Assembly (NCBI RefSeq): GCF_031450785.1 | Contig: NZ_JARTWB010000003.1 | Span: forward strand, 1-64,000 | Source: Caballeronia sp. LZ062 | GTDB taxonomy: Bacteria; Pseudomonadota; Gammaproteobacteria; Burkholderiales; Burkholderiaceae | DNA: 64,000 bases | Direction: 5' to 3' | In this document: positions 42,324-51,074 of the stretch, piece by piece | Position numbering within the stretch: the first letter of the stretch is position 1 | Layout: every line of letters starts with the position of its first letter | The notes under the pieces: model-generated | What the model was told of the DNA's origin: nothing | Seen by the model: only the letters and a program-made list of their open reading frames with translations | Databases searched by the model: none | Made by a program: the position numbers and the translations under genes

Positions 42324-43709
42324 TCAGTGCACATGGACGAAAGCGTTGAATATCAGCGCCATCACGAGGCCAACCACGGCCACGATGGATTGCACCGCTG
42401 AGATTGTCTTGGTGGCTTCGCCCATGGTCATGCCGAACGATTCCTTGACCATCCAGAAGCCGGCGTGGTTCGCATAGTTGAAGAACAGCGAACCGCAGCC
42501 GATCGACAGAGCCAGCAAAGGCAGGTTCAGGCTCGGATCGGCGCCCGCCAGCGGAGCCAGCAAGCCCGCCGCGCCCACGATACCCACCGTGGCCGACCCC
42601 GTGGAGACGGAAAGCAACATGGCGATCACCCATCCCAGGATAAGCGGAGGAAACGCAAAGTGCTGCGTCAGATGCACGATGGCCTCGCCCACCTTTGCGC
42701 TCGTCAGCATCTCCTGGAAAGCGCCGCCTCCAGCGATGATCATGATGATGGATGCAATCGGCTTGAGACTGCTGCCGAGCGCATGGCGCAGCCTCTCGGC
42801 ATCGCCGCCTCGGGCGAGGACCAATGCCACAACGGCGAAGAGTACGCCTAGCAGCATGGCAATCAGCGGATTGCCGAGGAAGCTGGCCAGATGCAACATC
42901 GGTGCGCCCTTCGGCAAGGCCATTTCCGCGACCGCATGAACCAGCATCAGGATGGCGGGCAGCAAAGCCGCCAGCACGCCGAGACCGACGCCAGGACGCT
43001 GATTCGCGCCTGCCTGTTCGACCACGGTGAATTGGTCCAGCAAGCTCTGATCCGGCCTGGTGTTCATGCGTGGCGATATGAGTGCGCCATACAGCGGGCC
43101 GCCAAGAATCATGGCCGGAATGGCCGCCAAGAAGCCGTACAGCATGGTCGGGCCGACGGAAGTCTTGAGCGTGGCGATCGCCGTCAAAGGCCCGGGATGG
43201 GGCGGGACCATGCCGTGCATGGCGGCGAGCGCCGAGATCACAGGCACGCCAACGTACACATAAGCCGAGCCTTTGAAGCGCGCCTGGCTTTCCAGCTTTC
43301 GCGCCACGCTGAAGATCAGGGGCAGCATGACGACGAGACCCACTTCGAAGAACATCGGAATGCCCACGACGAAGGCCACGAGCGTCATGGCCCACGGGAT
43401 CATCCGGTCCGAGGCGCGCCTCAGAATGGCTTCGGCGATCTGCTCGGTGATACCCGCATCGGCAAGGATCTTGCCGAGCATCGCACCCAAAGCGATGACG
43501 ATCCCCACCGCGCCCAACGTCTTTCCCGCGCCGTTGGTCAGGTGCTTGACGATGCTGCCCGGCTCCATGCCGGTTGCGAATCCCACGCCGATGGAAACGA
43601 CGAGCAAAGCGAGCAGCGGATGCATCTTGATGCGCGACACGATGAGCGCGACAAGCACTAACACGCTGAAGAGCGCGGTCAGCAACAGATCAATATCCAG
43701 ATGAGTCAT
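42324..43709 (-). CDS. GntP family permease (gluconate/organic acid:H+ symporter)
   Basis: A 461-residue integral membrane protein of the GntP family: LLALLVVSIGVGFATGMEPG, GAGKTLGAVGIVIALGAMLGK, GITEQIAEAIL, VGIPMFFEVGLVVMLPL and ALAAMHGMVPPHPGPLTAI are family landmarks, with SVSTGSATVGIVGAAGLLAPL in the second half. Members import gluconate, glycerate or related hydroxy acids. The ATG at 43709 (THLDIDLLL) fits the family; the frame extends to 43781 without a site. It is the last gene of the cluster led by the GntR/UTRA gene, with 78 bases after the TIM-barrel hydrolase. Confidence 0.92.
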   Translation of the reverse strand: MTHLDIDLLLTALFSVLVLVALIVSRIKMHPLLALLVVSIGVGFATGMEPGSIVKHLTNGAGKTLGAVGIVIALGAMLGKILADAGITEQIAEAILRRASDRMIPWAMTLVAFVVGIPMFFEVGLVVMLPLIFSVARKLESQARFKGSAYVYVGVPVISALAAMHGMVPPHPGPLTAIATLKTSVGPTMLYGFLAAIPAMILGGPLYGALISPRMNTRPDQSLLDQFTVVEQAGANQRPGVGLGVLAALLPAILMLVHAVAEMALPKGAPMLHLASFLGNPLIAMLLGVLFAVVALVLARGGDAERLRHALGSSLKPIASIIMIIAGGGAFQEMLTSAKVGEAIVHLTQHFAFPPLILGWVIAMLLSVSTGSATVGIVGAAGLLAPLAGADPSLNLPLLALSIGCGSLFFNYANHAGFWMVKESFGMTMGEATKTISAVQSIVAVVGLVMALIFNAFVHVH

Positions 43710-43787
43710 GACGTGTATCTTTGGTTTTAAGTACTCTGCAGCGCGTGCCTTCGGATGGAGCATAGGCAGCGCGTGCAGCATCGGCGC

Positions 43788-44687
43788 TCAGGTTTGCGCG
43801 GCCTGTTCGTCGAACATGTAGAGGCTTGTTGGCGTGTGCGCCAGGACGACGTCCCGCTCTTCGCGGCTCGGTAGCAGCGCATGCAACAGGTCCAGCGATC
43901 TCGACATGTGCTCCGCGTTCTCGAACTGCGTATGAGGCCAGTCGCTACCCCACATCAGGCGATGCACTCCGAACGCTTCCTTCAAGAGATCGAAGGCTTC
44001 GCGAGCCTCATCAATAACGCTGTGATCCGGCCAGTTGCGATATGCCCCGGATACCTTGACCCACACACGCTGTGATCGCGCAACTTCGAGAAGGCGGCGA
44101 AAGCCTGGATCGCTCGCACCGAGGGCGGGATCCGGCCTGCCGAAATGATCGACGACGACATTGACTCCTGCGTCCAGGAGCGGCGCGACGATGCCGTGCA
44201 GCCTCGCTGCCTCCGCGTGCACTTCGACGTGCCATGCGAGTGCCCGAACATGAGCGAGCGTGGGGGCGCTCACCCAGTGATCGAGCGCGTAGTCGGCGTG
44301 TCCGATCAGATTCAGCCGGATTCCCACGATGCCCGCTTCGGACATCTCAGTCAGCGTCTCGAGTTCGCAGTCACGCGCGATTACAGCAACGCCACGCAGC
44401 CTGTCGCGCGCACGACCCAGCGCATCCAGCAGATAGCTGCAATCGGTGCCGAGGAAGCTGGGCTGCACGAGCACGCCGCGTGCAATGCGATGCGCATCCA
44501 GTTGGGCGAGATAAGCATGCAAGGGCGAGTCGTAATCCGGCGCATAGCGTCGATGCTCGGCGAGCGGAAGACCGCGCCTGAACACATGAGCATGGGTATC
44601 GATCGATGCGGCCTCCGTACGACGATGCGCATCTTCTCGACGGCTCACGTCTGTCCCCGACTCAGAGGGCATTGCGTATTTCTCCAT
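43788..44687 (-). CDS. TIM-barrel amidohydrolase (dicarboxylate hydrolase / lactonase-like)
   Basis: A 299-residue amidohydrolase_2 family enzyme. SIDTHAHVF gives the HxH of strand 1; VVVDHFGRPDP, KVSGAYRN and MWGSDWPHTQ give the later His and the conserved Asp. The family includes 2-pyrone-4,6-dicarboxylate lactonase, 4-sulfomuconolactone hydrolase and sugar lactonases. The ATG at 44687 has GGAAGA upstream; the frame extends further without a start site. It lies between an MFS carrier and a GntP permease, so it probably opens a lactone or cleaves an imported acid. Metal dependence cannot be fixed, because some members work without metal. Confidence 0.88.
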   Translation of the reverse strand: MEKYAMPSESGTDVSRREDAHRRTEAASIDTHAHVFRRGLPLAEHRRYAPDYDSPLHAYLAQLDAHRIARGVLVQPSFLGTDCSYLLDALGRARDRLRGVAVIARDCELETLTEMSEAGIVGIRLNLIGHADYALDHWVSAPTLAHVRALAWHVEVHAEAARLHGIVAPLLDAGVNVVVDHFGRPDPALGASDPGFRRLLEVARSQRVWVKVSGAYRNWPDHSVIDEAREAFDLLKEAFGVHRLMWGSDWPHTQFENAEHMSRSLDLLHALLPSREERDVVLAHTPTSLYMFDEQAAQT

Positions 44688-44721
44688 CGATATCTTCCAG
44701 TCCGCGCTCGAATGCCATTCG

Positions 44722-46023
44722 TCAATGCCTCGAAGCGTGAGCGAGCGGACGTGCGCCCTCCGTATCGGGCGCGGCTTCGCCGAGTACGCGGCCGCGAGTC
44801 TCCGGCAGCATGAGCACCGACAGCACGACGACCGTGTAAGCGAGCCCTGCATCGATGCCGATTGCCGTGCCAAGCGACATGTTCGCGGACATATGCCCGA
44901 CGAGCACGGGAAATCCCGCCGATACGACGCGGCCGAAGTTGTAGCAGAACCCGACTCCCGTGCCGCGCATCCCGCGGGGATACAGTTCGTTGAAAAGCGC
45001 GCCCATGCTCGCGGGAATGCCCGCCGCGAAGAAGCCCAGCGGAAAGCCGAAGAACAGCATCGCGGTATTGCCGAGCGGAAGAAACAGATACGCGACCACC
45101 GTGATCACGCAGCAGATCGCGAATGTGAGGATGGTTTTTCGCCGACCGATCCGATCCAGCAACTGGGCGCTGACGAGGCATCCGCAAAAGAACGCAACGA
45201 TCACCACGGCGAGATAACCGCCGGTACCGAGCACGGACAGATGGCGCTCGCTCTTCAGGAACGTCGGCAACCACGTCATCAGCGCGTAATAACCGCCGTG
45301 CGCGCCGACGCCGAGCAGTGCGCCAATCAACGTCATGCGAAGCATCTGCGTCGAGAAGATGCCGGCCACGGCGGGTTGGTCCGCATTGCGGCGCACTCGC
45401 GCGTCGCGTGCCGACTGCATGGCTTGCACCGACGTGCCCGGCTCCTGCACGCCGCGTCGGACATAGAGAATCAGAAGCGCGGGAATGATGCCGATTGCAA
45501 ACATCACGCGCCACGCCGTGGCTGCGGGCACCAGCGAAAACATCAGCGCATAGAGCAACACCGCTGCGCCCCAGCCAACGGACCATGCGCTCTGCACACT
45601 GCCCATTGCCTTGCCGCGATGTTCGTTGCGGATAGTCTCGGCCATCAGCACTGCGCCTGCCGCCCACTCGCCGCCAAAGCCGAAACCCTGCAGTGTCTTC
45701 AGCACGAGGAATTGCGGATAGTTCTGCGCGAACGCGCACAGGAAGGTGAACACGGAGAAGATCGCGACCGTCCATTGCAGCGTCCTCACGCGTCCGAACC
45801 GGTCCGACAGCATGCCGGCGATCCATCCGCCCAGCGCCGATGCAACCAGCGTGACGCCACTGACCAGCCCTGCTTGCGTACGGCTGATCGACCACTCCGT
45901 GATGATCGCCGGAATCACGAGGCTGAACATCTGCACGTCGAGCGAGTCTAGCGCCCATCCGCCGAAGCATGCCCAGAACGTCCTGCGTTCATTGCCCGAT
46001 ATTTCCTTGAACCAGTTGAACAT
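44722..46023 (-). CDS. MFS transporter (metabolite:H+ symporter-like)
   Basis: A 433-residue twelve-segment carrier starting at 46023 with GGAGAGACG. WACFGGWALDSLDVQMFSLV is the D-x-x-D-like segment 1 of aromatic-acid and sialic/shikimate symporters; SDRFGRVRTLQWT is the loop 2-3 motif; LQGFGFGGEWAAGAVLMAE is the segment 4-5 motif. LNELYPRGMRGTGVGFCYNFGR marks the second half. It is the first gene after the UTRA regulator and would bring in the substrate for the TIM-barrel hydrolase. Two carriers in one cluster suggests two related substrates or uptake plus efflux. Confidence 0.92.
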   Translation of the reverse strand: MFNWFKEISGNERRTFWACFGGWALDSLDVQMFSLVIPAIITEWSISRTQAGLVSGVTLVASALGGWIAGMLSDRFGRVRTLQWTVAIFSVFTFLCAFAQNYPQFLVLKTLQGFGFGGEWAAGAVLMAETIRNEHRGKAMGSVQSAWSVGWGAAVLLYALMFSLVPAATAWRVMFAIGIIPALLILYVRRGVQEPGTSVQAMQSARDARVRRNADQPAVAGIFSTQMLRMTLIGALLGVGAHGGYYALMTWLPTFLKSERHLSVLGTGGYLAVVIVAFFCGCLVSAQLLDRIGRRKTILTFAICCVITVVAYLFLPLGNTAMLFFGFPLGFFAAGIPASMGALFNELYPRGMRGTGVGFCYNFGRVVSAGFPVLVGHMSANMSLGTAIGIDAGLAYTVVVLSVLMLPETRGRVLGEAAPDTEGARPLAHASRH

Positions 46024-46082
46024 GCCGTCTCTCCGTCGCCGGTTTGTGTGCACAACAACGCGTTGCCGTTAGCGTTCGATCA

Positions 46083-46805
46083 CTAGCGGATCTCCGCTTG
46101 ATAGATGAATTCGCTGGCGGGACCACGCGAACGGCGCCACTCCAGCGGCTGCCGGTCGTAGCCGAGCGCAAGACGCTCGATCACGACGGCGGGCGCACCC
46201 GGCTGCATTTTCAGGAGCCTTGCGTGCCGTGCGTCGATGGCTTCGACCGTCAGCGTTTCCGTGGCGGACGCGACAATCTGATTGCACTGTGTCTCGTAGA
46301 CGGGGTAAAGGAGGTCGCCGATGTCCTGCAGATCCATCTTCGCGAACGCGGCAAAGCGGGCGTAGGGAAGCCAGATTTCTTCGGCAAGCATCGGTACGCC
46401 GTCGATCAGCCGCACACGGGACATTTGAATCACGCGTGCGGTGCGCGATATTTGCAGTGTCGCCGCCACCGCGGAGGGCGCGTCGACGACCTCGCGGCGC
46501 AGTATCCGGCTCTCCGGGATGCGCCGTTCGCCTTGTCGCGTTTGAAAGCGAAAGAAACGAAACAGCGAACCGTCGAAATTTGCGCGACGGACGAACGTCC
46601 CCCTTCCCTGGAACCGTTCGAGGAGACCTTCTGCGACAAGCAGATCGACGGCCTTTCTGACCGTGCCGACGGCGAGACCGTAGCTTTGCGCGAGTGCTTG
46701 CTCGGTGGGGATGGCTTCGCCGGGGCGCCAATGACGCGCCGCGATCAGGGCCACCATTTCGTCGCGCAACCGCTGATAACGGGGCAATCGGCCATCCGCC
46801 TGCAT
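46083..46805 (-). CDS. GntR family regulator with UTRA domain (HutC subfamily)
   Basis: A 240-residue regulator. RYQRLRDEMVALIAARHWRPG and YGLAVGTVRKAVDLLVAEGLLERFQGRGTFV form the winged helix (to about residue 75). The UTRA domain follows: VIQMSRVRLIDGVPMLAEEIWLPYARF, and VEAIDARHARLLKMQPGAPAVVIERLALG. The ATG at 46805 is chosen because GGAGACG lies just before it; earlier in-frame ATGs (46820, 46877) lack that. It heads the MFS, hydrolase and GntP genes (59-base gap) and probably represses them and itself through the AT-rich palindrome upstream. Confidence 0.9.
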   Translation of the reverse strand: MQADGRLPRYQRLRDEMVALIAARHWRPGEAIPTEQALAQSYGLAVGTVRKAVDLLVAEGLLERFQGRGTFVRRANFDGSLFRFFRFQTRQGERRIPESRILRREVVDAPSAVAATLQISRTARVIQMSRVRLIDGVPMLAEEIWLPYARFAAFAKMDLQDIGDLLYPVYETQCNQIVASATETLTVEAIDARHARLLKMQPGAPAVVIERLALGYDRQPLEWRRSRGPASEFIYQAEIR

Positions 46806-46823
46806 GATCGTCTCCATGAAATT

Positions 46824-46833
46824 CATATATATG
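46824..46833. promoter_or_regulatory. AT-rich palindrome upstream of the UTRA regulator
   Basis: CATATATATG (perfect palindrome) within an AT-rich stretch ATGTAATCATATATATGAAT on the minus strand, directly upstream of the regulator gene. Candidate operator or -10 region. It stands out in an otherwise GC-rich sequence. Confidence 0.35.
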
Positions 46834-46877
46834 ATTACATGTTTTGATGGGCCGGCCGATGGGGGATAACCCTGCAC

Positions 46878-47888
46878 ATGGTCGATGCGGGTCAGCGGGA
46901 CGATGATGGCGAGGGATGCTTGCGTGATGGCGTACGTCGCGAGGGCGCGGAATGCACAGCGGACGCTCTTGATGTAGTGGAAACGAGCGCGACCTGGACA
47001 ACACCGGATACGAACAGGTCTAACGTTAGGGACTCGGCTGTATGGGCTTTGGGGCTATACGCAAGAGCTTGCCGAAATCGCATCAGCGCTTCGGCAGCCT
47101 TCGCACGCCGGATCGAACAGGCAGACGCAATGCTTGAGAAGCATTGTTTGTAGCGCAGAGACGTGACCCAACGCGGAGTCGACGGCTATGACTGCGCGAT
47201 CCTTATTGCAGTACCGTTCCTTACGGCGCGCCGTTGCATGTACGCACCGCCTCCGTCGTCATCGATGAGGTGTTTCAGGCGCGCTACGCAGCCATTTCGC
47301 CGCCGGTGAACGAATCGACGAAGTAGATGCGTGATGAAGCCGCTAGGCCCGTGATCGACCGACTCGTTGCCACTGCGTAGACGGCTGCGACCGAATCCGT
47401 CGGTGTCGGCCCATAAGCGAACTCTTTCCCTGCGCGGGCCAAGGCCGCAGGCCATCGCTGGGCGTCAAAACCTGACTGTACATCTGTCGAGCAGCAAGAC
47501 CAGAATCAGAAGCTCCGCGAACGACAGCGCCTCCTGTCTGACGCTCGCCTTCATCGCTAATCGACGAAACGCGGCCGGACACTTCGCACGATGGCGAGCT
47601 GACGAATCCGGCGCCGAGCCGCTCGGCTGGTCCGCGACCGACGCCCGTTGGAGATCGCGAGGAAGGTATCGGCGAGCGTACCGAGCATGACCTCGGCACT
47701 GGCGCATTGGCCAAACGACCGTCTGCGCACCGTGGCAATAAAGGCCGCCGTTCCGACGACACAGCGCAAGAACTCGCACCATCCGCTGTGCCGGCCGCGA
47801 CCGCATCCCGTCCGTGAAGTGTTCGAAAGTCCGCGAAGACAGCGGCGACGTTCACCGTGCCGCTGCATCACTCTCGGTTACGAGAGGC
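46878..47888. other. 1-kb gap without an intact gene
   Basis: No frame in this kilobase has convincing protein-like composition over its length. One 42-codon stretch at 47198-47326 looks like the end of a lost gene and is listed separately. A small hairpin CTCTCG-GTTA-CGAGAG at 47871-47886 lies just beyond the FlgM stop. The region may be degraded DNA. Confidence 0.5.
47198..47326 (+). pseudogene. Possible C-terminal fragment of an unidentified protein
   Basis: A short frame reads DPYCSTVPYGAPLHVRTASV then VIDEVFQARYAAISPPVNES before a stop. The amino-acid make-up is protein-like, unlike the surrounding frames, but a stop codon stands two codons upstream. A one-base shift would join it to VDGYDCA just before, so it may be a frameshifted remnant. 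Not identified. Confidence 0.25.
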
Positions 47889-48182
47889 TCAGGCCGCCCG
47901 CAGGAGTTCTCGTGCGGTGTTCAGCATGCCGTCCGCCACAGCCGCCGAATCGATCGTGTAGGTGCCGCTTTTGAGCGCAGCCTTGATGGACTCGACCTTG
48001 GTTGTATCGATATCCGATGGGCCCGACGCTAACGCGGCAGTCGACGACACATGCACCGCCGAACTCGCTCCGGTGACGGTTTGTTCCTGCTTGTCCGTGC
48101 TGGCAATGTCGGCGCTACGAACTGCGCGCCGGACCGAAATTTCACGCGACGTGTCTGCGCTGTTGCTCGTCTGAATCTTCAT
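47889..48182 (-). CDS. flgM: FlgM, anti-sigma-28 factor
   Basis: A 97-residue protein with the FlgM layout: a disordered, Ser/Thr/Asp-rich N-terminal half (MKIQTSNSADTS) and a C-terminal sigma-binding part TTKVESIKAALKSGTYTIDS, AVADGMLNTARELL. FlgM holds FliA inactive until the hook is finished, then leaves through the flagellar export gate. GAGG precedes the ATG at 48182. No flgN follows it, and no hook or basal-body genes are in the window; the neighbours are CheY-like and MCP genes on the same strand, 174 bases upstream, so this looks like a detached motility locus or an additional FlgM copy. Confidence 0.8.
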   Translation of the reverse strand: MKIQTSNSADTSREISVRRAVRSADIASTDKQEQTVTGASSAVHVSSTAALASGPSDIDTTKVESIKAALKSGTYTIDSAAVADGMLNTARELLRAA

Positions 48183-48356
48183 GCTTGGGTTCCTCGTGGC
48201 TTGTATTCCTTCTAACGGTGCCAGCGTTGAAACCTTTACCATGCGAGCGGCCCCGACCCGCGCCAGAAGCGTCGCTTTCCGCCGGAAAGCCTTGCCCAGC
48301 AAGGCTCCAGGCAAATTGCAACAGTTTGAAACAAAGTGTGAATGGCTGTTGCGCGG

Positions 48357-48794
48357 TCAACTGAAGACCGCGCCGAACACGGACGCACCGCGATCGACCG
48401 GTGCTTCGCTTTTGGGGAGCGGTGCAATCTGGGCGAGTTTGTCGGCCAGCGCAGCCTCCGAAAACGGCTTCACCACGTAGCCGCTCGCCCCCGCGCGAAT
48501 CGCCGCAACGACGTTTTCGCGGCGGGTTTCAGCGGTCACCATCAGCACCGGAATGTCTGCAAGTTCTTCCGACTGGCGAATCTCCTGCAGGAGCGTAAGC
48601 CCGTCCATGTTCGGCATGTTCCAGTCAGTGATGACCAGGTCGAACCGCTGCGCTTTGAGCTTCTCGAGTGCTGTCACGCCGTCGACTGCTTCCTCGATAA
48701 TCGGATAACCGATCGCCTTCAGCATCTTTCGAATCAAGCTGCGCATGGTGGTCAGGTCATCGACCACCAGCAGACGCATATCCTTCTTTTCCAT
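48357..48794 (-). CDS. cheY: CheY-like chemotaxis response regulator
   Basis: A 145-residue single-domain receiver. All CheY active-site residues are at enterobacterial positions: Asp12-Asp13, phospho-acceptor Asp57 (followed by Trp58, TDWNMPNMDG), Thr87 and Lys109. YPIIEEAVDGVTALEKL and PVLMVTAETRRENVVAAIRAG match CheY closely. A 17-residue tail (PLPKSEAPVDRGASVFG) exceeds the usual length of 129. Phosphorylated CheY binds the flagellar switch. It lies between the MCP gene and flgM on the same strand; the terminator after the MCP gene suggests it has its own promoter. Confidence 0.88.
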   Translation of the reverse strand: MEKKDMRLLVVDDLTTMRSLIRKMLKAIGYPIIEEAVDGVTALEKLKAQRFDLVITDWNMPNMDGLTLLQEIRQSEELADIPVLMVTAETRRENVVAAIRAGASGYVVKPFSEAALADKLAQIAPLPKSEAPVDRGASVFGAVFS

Positions 48795-48915
48795 CTGCGA
48801 ATCCTTCTCTCTCTACTGTGCTGCAATGTGCGGGAAACAAGTCGTGCGCGGCATGGGCAGATGCGCGCGCCGGCCATCGAAAGCATCGAGCAGCGCTTGC
48901 TGCCTGCTCGCCACG

Positions 48916-48940
48916 AAAAAGGCCCGCCTAATCGCGGGCC
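48916..48940 (-). terminator. Rho-independent terminator of the MCP gene
   Basis: On the minus strand: GGCCCGC-GATTAG-GCGGGCC, a perfect 7-bp GC stem, followed at once by TTTTT. It lies 107 bases after the MCP stop and before cheY, so MCP and cheY are probably separate transcripts. Confidence 0.85.
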
Positions 48941-49047
48941 AAGTCTTGACGGAAGCCTGGTTGCATTCGGCTACCGTGTTATCGGCACGAACGCCCCTGC
49001 TTTTAGGCGGGCCGGCCTGTCAGGAAAGATGCGGCCGGCTCCTTTCA

Positions 49048-50601
49048 TCAATGCGTCCTGAAAGCGGACACTGCGAGCCCGAGGCGGCGCGCCTGATCGT
49101 CCAGCGACGTCGCCGCTGCCGCGGCTTGCTCGACGAGCGCCGCGTTTTGCTGCGTTACATCGTCCATCTGTGCAACCGCCCGATTGATCTCTTCGATCCC
49201 CCGGCTTTGTTCGGTCGTCGCGGCAGAAATCTCGCTCATGATGTCGTTGACACGGTGAATCGACGTGACGATTTCCTTCATGGTGTTCCCCGCGCGATCC
49301 ACGAGCTCCGTACCCGCCGTGACCTTTTCGACCGAGGTCTCGATGAGCGCCTTGATCTCCTTGGCCGCCGCGGCGCTTCGTTGAGCAAGCGTGCGCACTT
49401 CCGTGGCGACCACGGCGAAGCCCCGCCCCTGCTCGCCGGCGCGCGCGGCTTCCACTGCCGCGTTGAGCGCGAGAATGTTCGTCTGGAACGAGATGCCTTC
49501 GATGACCGCGATGATCTCGGCGACACGCGCGGAACTGTCCGAGATTTCCGACATCGTAGACACGACCTGGCCGACCACATCCCCGCCCGTCTGCGCGGTC
49601 GTTGCGGCACTCTCCGCCAGATGCGCACCTTGCGACGCGTTCTGCGCGCTTTGCTGCACCGTGCTCGTCAGTTGCGCGAGGCTGGACGCCGTCTCTTCGA
49701 GCGATGCCGCTTGCTCTTCGGTGCGTTGCGACAAGTCGGTGTTGCCGGCCGACACTTCGCTCGACGCCGTGCCGATGGAATCCGAGCTGGTCCGGATCTG
49801 CGTGAGCAGATTGACGAGATTCGCTTGCATGGCAGCGAGCGCCGCCAGCAACATGCCCGGCTCGTCGGCGCTGTCGGCGTCGATCCGCGCGGTCAGATCA
49901 CCCTTCGCGATACCGTCAGCCGCCTCTACGGCGCGACGCAACGGCACGCAGATGGCGCGGGTCAGCCACAGCCCCAGCATCGAAGCGAGCGCCACGGCCA
50001 CCAAGGTGCCGACGACGAGGATGGTCACCGTCACGCTGCGCAGATGCTGGACTTCTTCGTTGCGCTGAGCGAGCAGCACCGCTTCCGCGTCGCGAAAGTC
50101 CTTGAGCGTTGCACGCATCTGGTCCATTTGCGGCTTGCCGGACTGCGACTTGAAGTTCTTGACGAAGTCGTCCAGCGAACCGTTGCCGGCGGCGACCGCA
50201 CGGCGGGTCGCCATCATCGGTTCGATAACGGTCGAGTACCACTGCCGCTCCTGTTCGCCGAGAACTTTCAGGCGCTCTTGCTGCCGAGCGTTGTCGGCGG
50301 TGAGGGACCGCAATGCGTCGAAGCGGTCTGCAAACCGTTGCTTGCCCTCGTTCAGCGGGGCGAGCACTGCGTCGTCTGCGCTGACGGCAAACGCGCGTAG
50401 CCCGGTTTCCATGTTGACGAGCGACAGCGTCGCTTCGTCGGCCGCCTGCAAGACTTGGTAGGAGTGGTCATTCCACGCGATCGCTTGCGTGAGCCGCGAG
50501 AGATTGCTGTAACTGACCCCTGAGAGAACCACGAGAATAGCTAGGACCGTGCCGAAAGCGAGTGCTAGCTTCCTTGATACTGACAAATTTCGAATGCTCA
50601 T
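49048..50601 (-). CDS. Methyl-accepting chemotaxis protein with CHASE3-type sensor
   Basis: A 517-residue receptor. Segment 1 is [20 protein letters not shown]; the helical periplasmic part fits CHASE3 ([20 protein letters not shown], a signature of that domain); segment 2 is [25 protein letters not shown] domain follows ([21 protein letters not shown]). The signalling hairpin tip is [32 protein letters not shown]. No C-terminal NWETF-like pentapeptide is present (end AFRTH), so it should depend on other receptors for CheR docking. An own terminator lies at 48916-48940. Confidence 0.94.
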   Translation of the reverse strand: MSIRNLSVSRKLALAFGTVLAILVVLSGVSYSNLSRLTQAIAWNDHSYQVLQAADEATLSLVNMETGLRAFAVSADDAVLAPLNEGKQRFADRFDALRSLTADNARQQERLKVLGEQERQWYSTVIEPMMATRRAVAAGNGSLDDFVKNFKSQSGKPQMDQMRATLKDFRDAEAVLLAQRNEEVQHLRSVTVTILVVGTLVAVALASMLGLWLTRAICVPLRRAVEAADGIAKGDLTARIDADSADEPGMLLAALAAMQANLVNLLTQIRTSSDSIGTASSEVSAGNTDLSQRTEEQAASLEETASSLAQLTSTVQQSAQNASQGAHLAESAATTAQTGGDVVGQVVSTMSEISDSSARVAEIIAVIEGISFQTNILALNAAVEAARAGEQGRGFAVVATEVRTLAQRSAAAAKEIKALIETSVEKVTAGTELVDRAGNTMKEIVTSIHRVNDIMSEISAATTEQSRGIEEINRAVAQMDDVTQQNAALVEQAAAAATSLDDQARRLGLAVSAFRTH

Positions 50602-51074
50602 AGTTAGATCGATGCTTCACGCCGGAGTGCCACTCTCGACGTTTGGACACCTTCGTACGTCCGTCGGAGCGCGTTGCCGCACTTGCTATTTGCATGCTTT
50701 GCGCGGTCGATGCGAGACGCGTTGAAAAGCTGCAGACCTCTTAACGGCCACAGCAGGCCGACTCTTTAGGTACGCGAGCCCAGCCACGAACGGGAACGAT
50801 TTTCGCGACGCATCACATGCATGCGCCGATGCAGATGGCGAGCCTCGAGCAAACCGGCCCCAATACATCGCGGTCGCTCGTCGCATGCAGATCGCGTTCG
50901 TGAAGCCGTTTCGCGCGCTGGTCGACACACGACGATCGGCATTCGGAGTATTGCGCCTTCGTCTAAAATAAGACGTTTCCGGCTGCATCGTTAGTGCGAG
51001 CGACAACGCCCTGACGGTCGTTCGAACCCGTCCGGTCCGGACCATCGTTGCACTCTGGAGTACCAGTCATACGC
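50602..51074. other. Divergent intergenic region, MCP and histidine kinase
   Basis: About 470 bases between two divergent genes. It contains GCATGCTTTGC near 50692 (resembling the ATGC element) and a short hairpin CGTCT-N6-AGACG at 50960-50975 followed by TTTCC. No gene and no clear flagellar (sigma-28) promoter was recognised. Confidence 0.5.

Noticed and set aside
46878..47888. Insertion sequence in the gene-poor kilobase
   Set aside because: No terminal inverted repeats, target duplications or transposase motifs were recognised.
48745..50400. A 551-codon plus-strand open frame
   Set aside because: It lies over the MCP gene; the translation is Arg/His-rich without domains and follows the antisense pattern of a GC-rich gene.
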